Notes under the pieces: generated by a model
Told to the model about the DNA's origin: nothing
Seen by the model: only the letters and a program-made list of their open reading frames with translations
Databases searched by the model: none
Made by a program: the position numbers and the translations under genes
Shown: positions 16,174-24,178 of the stretch, in pieces
How positions within the stretch are numbered: position 1 is the first letter of the stretch
Layout of the letters: every line of letters starts with the position of its first letter
From: Vibrio splendidus
Lineage (GTDB): Bacteria; Pseudomonadota; Gammaproteobacteria; Enterobacterales; Vibrionaceae
Assembly: GCF_003345295.1 (NCBI RefSeq)
Contig: NZ_CP031055.1
Location: forward strand, 3,457,947 to 3,521,946
Length of the DNA: 64,000 bases
Direction of reading: 5' to 3'

Positions 16174-16464
16174 ATGAATATCCGTCCTCTACACGACCGA
16201 GTTATCGTTGAGCGCCAAGAAGTTGAATCTAAATCTGCTGGTGGCATCGTTCTAACTGGTTCTGCCGCTGAAAAATCAACGCGCGGTACTATTCTAGCTG
16301 TTGGCAAAGGCCGCATTTTAGAAAATGGTTCAGTACAACCATTGGACGTTAAAGTTGGCGATACTGTTATCTTTTCTGAAGGCTACGGCACTAAAACTGA
16401 AAAGATCGACGGCAAAGAAGTTCTGATCATGTCTGAAAACGACATCATGGCGATCGTTGAGTAA
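16174..16464 (+). CDS. groS: Co-chaperonin GroES
   Basis: 96 residues from ATG 16174 with AGGAG 9-13 bases upstream; the sequence before it has no homology to the family. 'IRPLHDRVIVERQEVE' at the start, the mobile loop 'SKSAGGIVLTGSAAEKST' (residues 17-34), and 'VIFSEGYGTKTEKIDGKEVL' region near 69-88 are canonical. The heptameric lid binds GroEL in the cytoplasm during ATP-driven folding. It is the first gene of the groES-groEL operon, 51 bp upstream of groEL, behind a sigma-32-type promoter. Confidence 0.98.
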   Translation: MNIRPLHDRVIVERQEVESKSAGGIVLTGSAAEKSTRGTILAVGKGRILENGSVQPLDVKVGDTVIFSEGYGTKTEKIDGKEVLIMSENDIMAIVE

Positions 16465-16515
16465 TCCGCGCCACACATTGAACTGATTTAATAAAGAATT
16501 TTAAAGGAAATTAAG

Positions 16516-18162
16516 ATGGCTGCTAAAGACGTTAAATTTGGTAACGACGCACGTATTAAAATGCTAGAAGGTGTAAACGTTCTGGCTGACGCAGTAAAAG
16601 TAACGCTAGGTCCTAAAGGCCGTAACGTTGTTCTAGACAAATCATTTGGCGCACCGACTATCACTAAAGATGGTGTTTCAGTTGCACGTGAAATCGAACT
16701 TGAAGACAAGTTCCAAAACATGGGCGCACAAATGGTTAAAGAAGTGGCTTCGCAAGCGAATGACGCGGCGGGCGACGGAACAACTACAGCAACAGTATTG
16801 GCTCAGTCGATTATCGCTGAAGGCCTAAAAGCGGTTGCTGCGGGTATGAACCCAATGGATCTTAAGCGCGGCATCGACAAAGCGGTTATCGCGGCTGTTG
16901 AAGAGCTGAAGAACCTTTCTGTTCCTTGTTCAGACACGAAAGCTATTGCTCAAGTAGGTACTATCTCTGCGAACTCTGATTCGACAGTAGGTAACATCAT
17001 TGCTGAAGCGATGGAAAAAGTAGGTCGTGATGGCGTTATCACGGTTGAAGAAGGTCAGGCTCTACAAGACGAGCTAGACGTAGTTGAAGGTATGCAGTTC
17101 GACCGCGGTTACCTATCTCCTTACTTCATCAACAACCAAGAAGCCGGTTCTGTTGACCTAGATAGCCCGTTCATTCTTCTTATCGACAAGAAAGTGTCGA
17201 ACATCCGTGAACTTCTTCCGACTCTAGAAGCGGTTGCTAAGGCATCTCGTCCACTTCTTATCATCGCTGAAGATGTAGAAGGCGAAGCGCTAGCAACTCT
17301 TGTTGTGAACAACATGCGTGGCATCGTTAAAGTGGCTGCGGTTAAAGCACCTGGTTTCGGCGACCGTCGTAAATCTATGCTGCAAGACATCGCTATCCTA
17401 ACGGGCGGCACGGTTATCTCTGAAGAGATCGGCCTAGACCTTGAGAAAGTAACGCTTGAAGACCTAGGTCAAGCTAAGCGCATTACGATCACTAAAGAAA
17501 ACTCAACCATCATCGATGGTGCGGGTAATGAAGAGATGATCAAAGGTCGCGTTTCTCAAATTCGTCAACAAATCGAAGATGCGACGTCTGACTACGACAA
17601 AGAAAAACTTCAAGAGCGCGTAGCTAAGCTAGCTGGCGGTGTTGCAGTAATCAAAGTTGGCGCTGCGACTGAAGTTGAGATGAAAGAGAAGAAAGACCGC
17701 GTAGAAGATGCACTTCACGCAACTCGCGCTGCTGTTGAAGAGGGTGTGGTTGCTGGTGGTGGTGTTGCACTTATCCGCGCTGCATCTAAAGTTGCTGGCC
17801 TTGAAGGCGACAACGAAGAGCAAAACGTAGGTATCCGCGTTGCACTACGTGCAATGGAAGCGCCTATCCGTCAAATCACGACCAATGCTGGTGATGAAGA
17901 ATCTGTTGTTGCTAACAACGTTCGCGCTGGCGAAGGTAACTACGGTTACAACGCAGCTACTGGCGAATACGGCGACATGATTGCTATGGGTATCCTAGAT
18001 CCAACTAAGGTAACGCGTTCGGCACTTCAGTTCGCAGCATCAGTTGCTGGTCTTATGATCACAACAGAAGCGATGATCACTGATAAGCCACAAGATTCTG
18101 GCCCTGCAATGCCTGATATGGGTGGCATGGGCGGTATGGGTGGCATGGGCGGCATGATGTAA
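16516..18162 (+). CDS. groL: Chaperonin GroEL
   Basis: 548 residues, normal length. 'AAKDVKFGNDARIKMLEGVN' at the start, the ATP-binding 'GDGTTTATVLAQ' near residue 86 and the Gly-Gly-Met repeat tail (four GGM units) identify it. The two-ring tetradecamer encloses unfolded proteins in the cytoplasm with GroES. AAAGGAAA lies 7-14 bases before the ATG. It is cotranscribed with groES and ends at a strong terminator. The codon use is that of a very highly expressed gene. Vibrios often carry a second groESL on the small chromosome, but only this copy is visible. Confidence 0.98.
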   Translation: MAAKDVKFGNDARIKMLEGVNVLADAVKVTLGPKGRNVVLDKSFGAPTITKDGVSVAREIELEDKFQNMGAQMVKEVASQANDAAGDGTTTATVLAQSIIAEGLKAVAAGMNPMDLKRGIDKAVIAAVEELKNLSVPCSDTKAIAQVGTISANSDSTVGNIIAEAMEKVGRDGVITVEEGQALQDELDVVEGMQFDRGYLSPYFINNQEAGSVDLDSPFILLIDKKVSNIRELLPTLEAVAKASRPLLIIAEDVEGEALATLVVNNMRGIVKVAAVKAPGFGDRRKSMLQDIAILTGGTVISEEIGLDLEKVTLEDLGQAKRITITKENSTIIDGAGNEEMIKGRVSQIRQQIEDATSDYDKEKLQERVAKLAGGVAVIKVGAATEVEMKEKKDRVEDALHATRAAVEEGVVAGGGVALIRAASKVAGLEGDNEEQNVGIRVALRAMEAPIRQITTNAGDEESVVANNVRAGEGNYGYNAATGEYGDMIAMGILDPTKVTRSALQFAASVAGLMITTEAMITDKPQDSGPAMPDMGGMGGMGGMGGMM

Positions 18163-18207
18163 TCATCCCCCTTTCTCGTAACAGAGAAAGCTATACATAA
18201 GCTTTAG

Positions 18208-18236
18208 AACGGAGACCTCGGTCTCCGTTTTTTTTG
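18208..18236 (+). terminator. Rho-independent terminator of groESL
   Basis: AACGGAGACC (18208-18217) and GGTCTCCGTT (18220-18229) form a perfect 10-bp stem followed by eight or more T. Confidence 0.95.
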
Positions 18237-18266
18237 CTCGTTATAATTGGATTCGTCGTTAAACTG

Positions 18267-18304
18267 AGATTCCAGATACTTCGTTCCTCAGTTCTGGAAT
18301 GACG
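18267..18304. repeat. REP-like palindromic unit 1
   Basis: AGATTCCAGA...TCTGGAATGACG forms an 8-bp ATTCCAGA/TCTGGAAT stem. Its outer ends (AGATTCC and GGAATGACG) mirror those of unit 2 in the opposite order. Confidence 0.7.
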
Positions 18305-18333
18305 GTTGTTATTACTGGAGTTATTTTGCGTTT

Positions 18334-18374
18334 CGTCATTCCCTACAGCGAGGCACGAGCGTGATAGGGAATCT
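18334..18374. repeat. REP-like palindromic unit 2
   Basis: CGTCATTCCCTA...TAGGGAATCT forms an ATTCCCTA/TAGGGAAT stem and is inverted relative to unit 1, giving a BIME-like pair in the 425-bp gap after groEL. The rest of this gap up to 18587 holds no gene I can support. Confidence 0.75.
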
Positions 18375-18587
18375 TTACAACCTTCAAATAGAAACATGGG
18401 CCTAGATCGCTACTCTTACCTCTCACCGTATCCCTTTCTTTATATTGCTCTTTATGATTTTGCGTCTTATATTCAACAGTACAGTTATGACATTGGTCTA
18501 ACATGGATAGCTGTTGAATAAAGGATAATAAATGCTTGATTGAAAATGGATTAATCAAGTCAACAATAAGTCAGTGGAGACTCCCCA

Positions 18588-19145
18588 ATGAAAAAACTAC
18601 TTTCAGTACTTGCTGTTTCTGCAGCGGTAATGGCGCCAGCAGCATTTGCTTCTTCGCCTGTTATGTTTTCAACGATCAACGGCTTCAATGCTCCGGATTC
18701 AGATGCGGTTGGTGGTGTACGTTTGGCTCTGCTTCACGGACAAGTGAACGACGTTAAAGGTGTCGATCTTGCGGTTGTGGGTATGTCAGAAACACAAACC
18801 ACGACGGGTGTGAACCTGGGTATTTTTGGGGCGCATAAAGTAAACCAAGAAATGACCGGTGCTTCTTTGGGTATATTCAACTGGAACCCAGGAAAAACAA
18901 CAGGCTTGAACTTGGGTGCAGTGAACATCACCAATGATGTGAAAGGCGCGAACGTGAGCTTCGTCAACTACTCTGAAGGCAACACTATGGTTGATGTTGG
19001 TGCGGCGAACCTTTCAGAAGTGTCGACGGTTCAGGTTGGTATCTTCAACAAAACCAATAAAATCGAAGGCGTACAGATTGGTCTGATCAACTGTGCTGAT
19101 AACGGTTTCTTCCCGTGCTTCCCGATTGTCAATTTCGCTAAATAG
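18588..19145 (+). CDS. Exported repeat protein of unknown function
   Basis: 185 residues with a clear Sec signal peptide (residues 1-21, cleavage after 'PAAFA'). The mature part is made of repeating hydrophobic-Gly units about every 15-20 residues: 'GVDLAVVG', 'GVNLGIFG', 'GASLGIFN', 'GLNLGAVN', 'GANVSFVN', 'MVDVGAAN', 'TVQVGIFN', 'GVQIGLIN'. These look like beta-strand repeats of the kind annotated as LA_2272-type surface repeats, suggesting a beta-rich secreted or outer-membrane protein. Two Cys near the end could form a disulphide. GGAG lies before the ATG. It stands alone behind the groEL gap. No function can be given. Confidence 0.8.
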   Translation: MKKLLSVLAVSAAVMAPAAFASSPVMFSTINGFNAPDSDAVGGVRLALLHGQVNDVKGVDLAVVGMSETQTTTGVNLGIFGAHKVNQEMTGASLGIFNWNPGKTTGLNLGAVNITNDVKGANVSFVNYSEGNTMVDVGAANLSEVSTVQVGIFNKTNKIEGVQIGLINCADNGFFPCFPIVNFAK

Positions 19146-19231
19146 AATATGAATTTCACGAAATAGAACGCGGTTGAGCCTCTAGATTCACTATTGGTGA
19201 GTTAAGTGATTTATTAGTGCTCAAGCCTATC

Positions 19232-19270
19232 AATGCCTAAATTCTTTTGTTTAGGCATTATTCTTTTGTT
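19232..19270 (+). terminator. Terminator-like hairpin after the repeat-protein gene
   Basis: AATGCCTAAA (19232-19241) pairs perfectly with TTTAGGCATT (19250-19259), followed by ATTCTTTTGTTT. Its downstream half is part of a 19-bp tandem repeat. Confidence 0.75.
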
Positions 19271-19298
19271 TAGACACTGTTCTTTTGTTGAAGCACTG
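19242..19298. repeat. 19-bp imperfect tandem repeat (x3)
   Basis: Three units starting TTCTTTTGTT (19242-19260, 19261-19279, 19280-19298). The first unit forms the loop and right arm of the hairpin, so the terminator's 3' arm appears to have been duplicated. Beyond it, up to 19428, no gene or clear promoter is seen. Confidence 0.85.
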
Positions 19299-19428
19299 TT
19301 GTTTCAATCCCTTTTCCGATTTACCTACCTCAAATTAGTTAATAAGCACTTGGTTTTATACTTTCTATTGCAGTATTTTTACTTATAAGTACAATGTGCG
19401 CTAAAATCACAACGTCGACTTATATGCT

Positions 19429-20907
19429 TTGATAAAACACCATACCATCGATTTTAAAAAGGCTTTCTTAAGCCTTACCGCCAGTTTTTTAGTCGTTTTG
19501 GGCTTATTGCTCGTTGATTCAGCGGAAGAATCAGATAAACAGTATGGAATCGAAAACCAAGGTGTCACGCGCTCTCTTGCTGAGCTCACAAAGATCATTA
19601 ATGCCCTTGAATACAACATCACGGCACTTTACCCACTGCATGGCGATACTTATGTGTTCTCGCATGAAAAAAAGGTAGAGGGTGAGACGTGCTATTTCAT
19701 CAGTGAGGAGCAACAAGCCCCTCGTTTTGACTTCATGTTCTCAGGCCCTAGCGAAATGTGTGATCCGAAGTCAGAGCTTAACTCTGAAGCCGGTAAGCGC
19801 TTATTCATCGCTCCAACCATGGCTTATTTTGCCAATACTATTGATACCATCTCTGCGATTTACTTTATCTCGAAAGAGAAGTTTATTATCTCTTCGCCTT
19901 CTGATTTTGCTCGCACGATTAAGGGCGATACCTTTGACTCTGTGGTGAACAGTCGTCCGTACTGGGTGAATACGATTCGTTTTGGCTTAGCGCAAGGTCA
20001 AGACCAAGTTGTCTATACGGGCCAATATGATGATTACCTGACGGGTAAAAAAGTCGTGACGTTAACCAAAGGCATTTACGTTAATGGTGAGTTTAAAGGG
20101 GTATTGGGTGTCGATGGCTATGTTTCTAACCTCGTATCGAACCCTACTCATGGTTATAAAGTCACCAGTACTCGAGGCGCAAACAAGTACGGGGTTATGG
20201 ACTTTACCTATTCCAAGCCTTTGTATGTTGATGACATTAACACTCAGTTATATCTCAGTATTGAAGAAGAGAAGAGCGAGCACTTTCTGCATGTATTGGA
20301 GATGGAGAAGATTCAGCTTTCGATACTGTTTGTTTTGTATTTGCTCTCGGTTTTATGGCTATGGCGTTTTTATACAAGACAAGAACACCAGCGTTTGAAT
20401 GACCTAGCAATGTGCGACCCATTAACTGGTTTACTGAATCGACGCGGCTTTGAAGCTCGATTACTGGCTCAGGACGAACAGCCGATTATTGGTGTTGGCG
20501 TGTTTGATATCGATGATTTTAAAGTGGTTAATGACCGCTATGGCCACAAAACAGGGGACGAGGTGATTTGCCATGTGGCTCAGTTGATGCTGAACAGCGT
20601 TAGGCAGCAAGATATCGTGGCACGGTTTGGTGGTGAGGAGTTTGTTGTCGCGATCACGGGTGAATCCTCAGAGCTGCTCTCATCGATCTTTCAACGAATC
20701 CAGAATGACATTAGCCTGCAAAGTTACCGATGTCCGACGGGTGATAAGGTGAATATTTCTGTCTCTGGGGGAGCGACGCTCTATTCTCTGTACAAGTTCG
20801 ACAGTGTTGGTCACTTGTGGGAAAACCAGAGTATTCGTTCTTCGGATGAGCAACTTTATAAGGCGAAAGCCGCGGGTAAGAATCAAGTGTGTATTCACGT
20901 GCATTAA
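19429..20907 (+). CDS. Membrane-anchored diguanylate cyclase (GGDEF)
   Basis: 492 residues if translation begins at TTG 19429; no ATG exists before the first membrane span, so the start is uncertain. A transmembrane segment at about 12-28 and another near 288-305 enclose a periplasmic sensor region of about 260 residues (Cache/PDC-like by layout). The C-terminal GGDEF domain starts at 'CDPLTGLLNRRGFEARL', with 'FDIDDFKVVNDRYGH', the active site 'GGEEF' near residue 401 and an RxxD inhibitory site ('RQQD') nine residues before it. It should make cyclic di-GMP, with product feedback, in response to an external signal. Monocistronic; a terminator follows. Confidence 0.9.
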   Translation: MIKHHTIDFKKAFLSLTASFLVVLGLLLVDSAEESDKQYGIENQGVTRSLAELTKIINALEYNITALYPLHGDTYVFSHEKKVEGETCYFISEEQQAPRFDFMFSGPSEMCDPKSELNSEAGKRLFIAPTMAYFANTIDTISAIYFISKEKFIISSPSDFARTIKGDTFDSVVNSRPYWVNTIRFGLAQGQDQVVYTGQYDDYLTGKKVVTLTKGIYVNGEFKGVLGVDGYVSNLVSNPTHGYKVTSTRGANKYGVMDFTYSKPLYVDDINTQLYLSIEEEKSEHFLHVLEMEKIQLSILFVLYLLSVLWLWRFYTRQEHQRLNDLAMCDPLTGLLNRRGFEARLLAQDEQPIIGVGVFDIDDFKVVNDRYGHKTGDEVICHVAQLMLNSVRQQDIVARFGGEEFVVAITGESSELLSSIFQRIQNDISLQSYRCPTGDKVNISVSGGATLYSLYKFDSVGHLWENQSIRSSDEQLYKAKAAGKNQVCIHVH

Positions 20908-20926
20908 GCGCTTGTCTAAAAACTCA

Positions 20927-20956
20927 AAGCCTAGTCGTTTGACTAGGCTTCTTTTT
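20927..20956 (+). terminator. Rho-independent terminator of the diguanylate cyclase gene
   Basis: AAGCCTAGTC (20927-20936), loop GTTT, GACTAGGCTT (20941-20950), then CTTTTT. Confidence 0.93.
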
Positions 20957-21012
20957 CGTTTCTAAGAATTCGTTTCTAAGAATTTGCCTCTAAGAAATAG
21001 AATCTAAGGACA
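20957..21012. repeat. 14-bp tandem repeat (CGTTTCTAAGAATT and variants)
   Basis: Two perfect copies (20957-20970 and 20971-20984) and two diverged copies (to 21012) directly after the terminator, in the gap before the convergent mgtC-like gene. Confidence 0.88.
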
Positions 21013-21048
21013 AAATGTCTTTAAGATAAACGCATCTAAAATTAGAGG

Positions 21049-21537
21049 TTACTTCTTCACGCGACCTTTATTCATCCACTTCTGATGCACACCACGACGC
21101 AGGCTTTGGAAACTGTTTTCCACCTTGTCGACACCAAGCAGTATGACAAGCGCCATTAGAGTGATGATGACAGACTGAGAAAGGTGTCCTAAGGCAATCA
21201 TCATCCCCAACGCAGCCAACACCCAAATAATCGCCGCAGACGTGACGCCATGAATCTTGCCATCCAATGTCATCATTACCCCGGCCCCAAGAAATCCCAC
21301 CCCCGTTATTATCTGACCAAGCACACGGGCTTGATCGAGTGTGTTGGGAGATAAGCTAATCGCCATGGTGAGAAAGAAATAAGTACCGCTGATAATCAAA
21401 ATGGAGGTTCGTATTCCAACGGGTTTACCGCGGGTTTGCCTTTCGATTCCGATTAATGATCCACACAGCATACATGCTGCGAGGCCTGCCCAGCTAAAGG
21501 GGGCAAGGTTGAGAGTTTGTTCTATAAATTGTGGCAT
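21049..21537 (-). CDS. MgtC/SapB-family membrane protein
   Basis: 162 residues. The family signature 'GSLIGIERQTRGKPVGIRT' is at about residues 25-43, followed by 'GVGFLGAGVMM' near 80-90 and 'GVTSAAIIWVLAALGM' near 97-112, with four hydrophobic spans. MgtC-like proteins act at the inner membrane; Salmonella MgtC inhibits F1Fo ATP synthase and helps growth at low Mg2+. This protein lacks the long C-terminal cytoplasmic domain of Salmonella MgtC and is of the short SapB/YhiD kind, so the Mg2+ link is only by family. Monocistronic as far as seen. Confidence 0.9.
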   Translation of the reverse strand: MPQFIEQTLNLAPFSWAGLAACMLCGSLIGIERQTRGKPVGIRTSILIISGTYFFLTMAISLSPNTLDQARVLGQIITGVGFLGAGVMMTLDGKIHGVTSAAIIWVLAALGMMIALGHLSQSVIITLMALVILLGVDKVENSFQSLRRGVHQKWMNKGRVKK

Positions 21538-21642
21538 ATCACCCCTCCTAAAAATTTAGAATAGAGCCGAGTATGCTAATAATAGACCGGACGATCGAAC
21601 AAAAAATTTTTGTCTTAACGGTTGATAGAGGTGACTTAAAAG

Positions 21643-22161
21643 CTAGCAGCCGCTTGTCGTTAATTCAAAGCTAGGCGCAGAAGAAGAGGTTGCTTCGTTG
21701 TAAAGTAAGAAGCAGTCTTCCGAAGATTTCTTCTTACTTTGGGTCATGAAACGAATCCATGGTATTTCTTTAGAAGTATTATGGAAATACCATTCAGCAG
21801 GATCATTCGCATTAAATATGGAATCTGCGAAAGTACTTTCAATCAACAGACTCCAAGCATTTGCTGAGTCTGCCGCTGGGTATCCATATGCAAGTTCTAT
21901 GTTGTCACCTTCGATTGTAATTTTAGCAGCGCTTAACTTTTCTAAACCTTGCTGAATTGCAATCGGGTAAACCATGTCAGCAGCACTTTGCATACCGCCT
22001 CTCAAACCTTGAAGGGCTGAAATACGAGCATCACTCTGTAGATTGAGAAACTTAGAAGCGGCAGTCACCGACACAATACCCAGAATGACAATTACGATAA
22101 CCAATTCGATCATGGTAAAGCCTCGGTTAGAGGACCAGTTATTGTTCGGATGCGTCTTCAT
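21643..22161 (-). CDS. MshA-like type IV prepilin
   Basis: 172 residues from ATG 22161. The class IVa prepilin motif is clear: a short basic leader ending in Gly, then 'FTMIELVIVIVILGIVS' with Glu at +5 of the mature protein, cleaved by prepilin peptidase. The next part, 'ASKFLNLQSDARISALQG', closely resembles MshA of the mannose-sensitive haemagglutinin pilus, and two cysteines near the C-terminus would form the D-loop. It lies 13 bp downstream of epmB on the same strand and far from any pilus-assembly genes, so it is an orphan (minor) pilin. Its assembly machinery must be encoded elsewhere. Confidence 0.88.
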   Translation of the reverse strand: MKTHPNNNWSSNRGFTMIELVIVIVILGIVSVTAASKFLNLQSDARISALQGLRGGMQSAADMVYPIAIQQGLEKLSAAKITIEGDNIELAYGYPAADSANAWSLLIESTFADSIFNANDPAEWYFHNTSKEIPWIRFMTQSKKKSSEDCFLLYNEATSSSAPSFELTTSGC

Positions 22162-22174
22162 TTTGGTAACTTCT

Positions 22175-23197
22175 TTATTCAATATGTAAGTCGAGTGGTG
22201 TCTTGCTGCTACGGCCGCCAATCTCGCGAGTTAACTTAGGTACGAGGTAGCCAGAAACCTCAGAGATCAAACCCTTAAAGTGCATCTTTGCTTCTTCATC
22301 GGAGATATAGAAGTGAGCGGCGCCCTGAACTTTATCAAGTACATGCATATAGTAAGGTAAAACACCGGCATCGAATAGCTTTTCGCTTAATTCTTTCAAA
22401 GAGTTAGCGCTGTCATTTACGCCTTTTAGCATCACGCCCTGATTAAGCAGAGTCGCCCCAGTTAGCTTCAACTTATGGAAAGCTTGTTTGAGTTCTAAAT
22501 TGATTTCATTGGCATGATTAATATGGCTGACCATCACCACGTTGAGGCGAGTTCGAGCTAACAATTGGCATAGCTCATCCGTCACTCGAGCAGGGATCAC
22601 AACCGGTAATCGGCTATGAATTCGAACGGTTTTTACATGCGGAATCTGTTCGATGGCATTGATCAGCCATTCGAGTTCGCTGTCTTTGGCCATCAAAGGG
22701 TCACCACCGGATAAGATAACCTCGTTGATCTCTGGATGAGTGGCCACATAGTCGAGGCTAGTTTGCCACACAGACTTAGAACCCTTGTTGTCTTGGTAAG
22801 GGAAATGACGGCGGAAGCAGTAGCGGCAGTTGATGGCGCAGCCCCCTTTTACAATCATTAGCGCGCGACTTTTGTATTTGTGCAGCAGTCCTGGAATCGC
22901 GTTTTCTTGCTCTTCTAGTGGATCGGCTGAATAGCCTTGATGAACCTCGAACTCTTCGTTGAGTGGTAACACCTGACGCAATAGAGGGTCGTGTGGGTTG
23001 CCTTTTTCCATTCGCTCAACAAAGCTAAGAGGGACTCGAAGTGAAAACAGCTCACGTGCTGCGAATCCTTTTTGCCACGGTGTTGGGTCTATTTCCAATG
23101 CTTGAAGCAGTTTTGTCGGGTCAGAGATCGCATTCGATAGTTGTTTGAGCCAGTTTTGCTCAACAGATTCGACTTTTCGGGTTATGATATGCGGCAT
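22175..23197 (-). CDS. epmB: EF-P (R)-beta-lysine 2,3-aminomutase, radical SAM
   Basis: 340 residues. The radical SAM cluster motif 'CAINCRYCFRR' (Cys-x3-Cys-x2-Cys) is near residue 120, with 'SGGDPLM' near 163 and the lysine 2,3-aminomutase-like C-terminal PLP lysine region near 'YYMHVLDKVQGAAHF'. EpmB turns (S)-alpha-lysine into (R)-beta-lysine, which EpmA attaches to elongation factor P. It is divergent from efp with only 33 bp between start codons, the same arrangement as in E. coli. The pilin gene follows it closely. All three genes of the pathway are in this window. Confidence 0.96.
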   Translation of the reverse strand: MPHIITRKVESVEQNWLKQLSNAISDPTKLLQALEIDPTPWQKGFAARELFSLRVPLSFVERMEKGNPHDPLLRQVLPLNEEFEVHQGYSADPLEEQENAIPGLLHKYKSRALMIVKGGCAINCRYCFRRHFPYQDNKGSKSVWQTSLDYVATHPEINEVILSGGDPLMAKDSELEWLINAIEQIPHVKTVRIHSRLPVVIPARVTDELCQLLARTRLNVVMVSHINHANEINLELKQAFHKLKLTGATLLNQGVMLKGVNDSANSLKELSEKLFDAGVLPYYMHVLDKVQGAAHFYISDEEAKMHFKGLISEVSGYLVPKLTREIGGRSSKTPLDLHIE

Positions 23198-23230
23198 TGA
23201 AATTAACTCAAAGATGTGGAAGAGAAAATC

Positions 23231-23797
23231 ATGGCGTCAGTAAGCACCAATGAATTCAAAGGCGGTTTAAAATTCATGTTAGATAATGAGCCTTGCGCAA
23301 TTATCGACAATGAATACGTTAAGCCAGGTAAAGGCCAAGCGTTTAACCGTGTAAAACTTCGTAAACTGCTGTCAGGCAAAGTGTTAGAGAAAACATTCAA
23401 GTCAGGCGAAAGCTTTGAGCTTGCAGATGTTGTTGACGTTGAACTAGGTTACCTATACAACGATGGCGAATTCTACCACTTCATGAACAACGAAACATTT
23501 GAGCAAATCGCAGCAGACGTAAAAGCAGTCGCTGATTCAGCAAAATGGTTAGTTGAAAATGACGTTTGTACTCTAACGTTGTGGAATGATAACCCTATCA
23601 CTGTTACTCCGCCAAACTTTGTTGAGATCCCAGTAACTGAAACTGATCCTGGCCTGAAAGGCGATACACAGGGTACGGGTGGTAAACCTGCAACTCTAGC
23701 AACAGGCGCGGTTGTTCGTGTACCTCTGTTCATCGCTATCGGTGAAGTTGTTAAAGTTGATACTCGTACTGGCGAATACGTTGGTCGTGTAAAATAA
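23231..23797 (+). CDS. efp: Elongation factor P
   Basis: 188 residues from ATG 23231, preceded by GGAAGAG about 8 bases upstream. The modification site is Lys34 in 'YVKPGKGQAF', the residue that carries (R)-beta-lysine in gammaproteobacteria. Three beta-barrel domains are of normal length, ending in 'VDTRTGEYVGRVK'. EF-P binds between the P and E sites and rescues ribosomes stalled at polyproline. Divergent from epmB; its own terminator follows at 23841-23868. Confidence 0.98.
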   Translation: MASVSTNEFKGGLKFMLDNEPCAIIDNEYVKPGKGQAFNRVKLRKLLSGKVLEKTFKSGESFELADVVDVELGYLYNDGEFYHFMNNETFEQIAADVKAVADSAKWLVENDVCTLTLWNDNPITVTPPNFVEIPVTETDPGLKGDTQGTGGKPATLATGAVVRVPLFIAIGEVVKVDTRTGEYVGRVK

Positions 23798-23840
23798 TTT
23801 GATTGTGTCCATCTTGTTTAGGATGGCTCAGTGAAATAGA

Positions 23841-23869
23841 AAAGGTCGCTCATGAGCGGCCTTTTTTGT
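23841..23869 (+). terminator. Rho-independent terminator of efp
   Basis: AAAAGGTCGCTC pairs with GAGCGGCCTTTT (one G-U pair) around a very short loop, followed by T. Confidence 0.85.
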
Positions 23870-23889
23870 ATCTGGCGATCAGGAAAAAC

Positions 23890-23994
23890 AGAAGAGCAGA
23901 AGAGCAGAAGAGCAGATACGAGTAAACGGGATGCGAGATACGAAGAGCTTGAAGAGCAGATACGAGTAAACGGGATGCGGGATACGAAAAGCAG
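23890..23994 (+). repeat. Dispersed repeat: two tandem 44-bp units after 9-bp repeats
   Basis: Units at 23907-23950 and 23951-23994 each begin GAAGAGCAGATACGAGTAAA and continue CGGGATGCG(A/G)GATACGAA. They differ at a few bases. Three 9-bp AGCAGAAG-type units precede them (from 23890). The pair faces inverted copies at 24083-24168. Confidence 0.93.
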
Positions 23995-24041
23995 GAAGAA
24001 AAGAGCCGAGTCAGAGAGATAAGATATTCGACAAACAACAA

Positions 24042-24080
24042 AAAAGCAGAGCTGGATAACCTAGCTCTGCTTTTGTTTTC
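24042..24080. terminator. Bidirectional terminator inside the inverted repeat array
   Basis: AAAAGCAGAGCT (24042-24053) pairs with AGCTCTGCTTTT (24063-24074), with T runs on both strands. It ends frdD (minus strand) and would back up the efp terminator. Confidence 0.9.
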
Positions 24081-24082
24081 TG

Positions 24083-24168
24083 CTCTTAAGCTCTTCGATA
24101 CTCGTTTACCCGAATCTCGAATCTGCTCTTAAGCTTTTCGATACTCGTTTACTCGAATCCCGAATCTG
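24083..24168 (-). repeat. Dispersed repeat: two inverted tandem 43-bp units
   Basis: Units at 24083-24125 and 24126-24168. On the minus strand they read CAGATTCGGGATTCGAGTAA / CGAGTATCGAAAAGC-type, i.e. the same family as 23907-23994 in the opposite orientation. Together they could fold into a large cruciform around the terminator. Confidence 0.9.
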
Positions 24169-24178
24169 CTCTTAACTG

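Noticed and set aside
16174..18162. CIRCE/HrcA control of groESL
   Set aside because: No TTAGCACTC-N9-GAGTGCTAA inverted repeat is present before groES.
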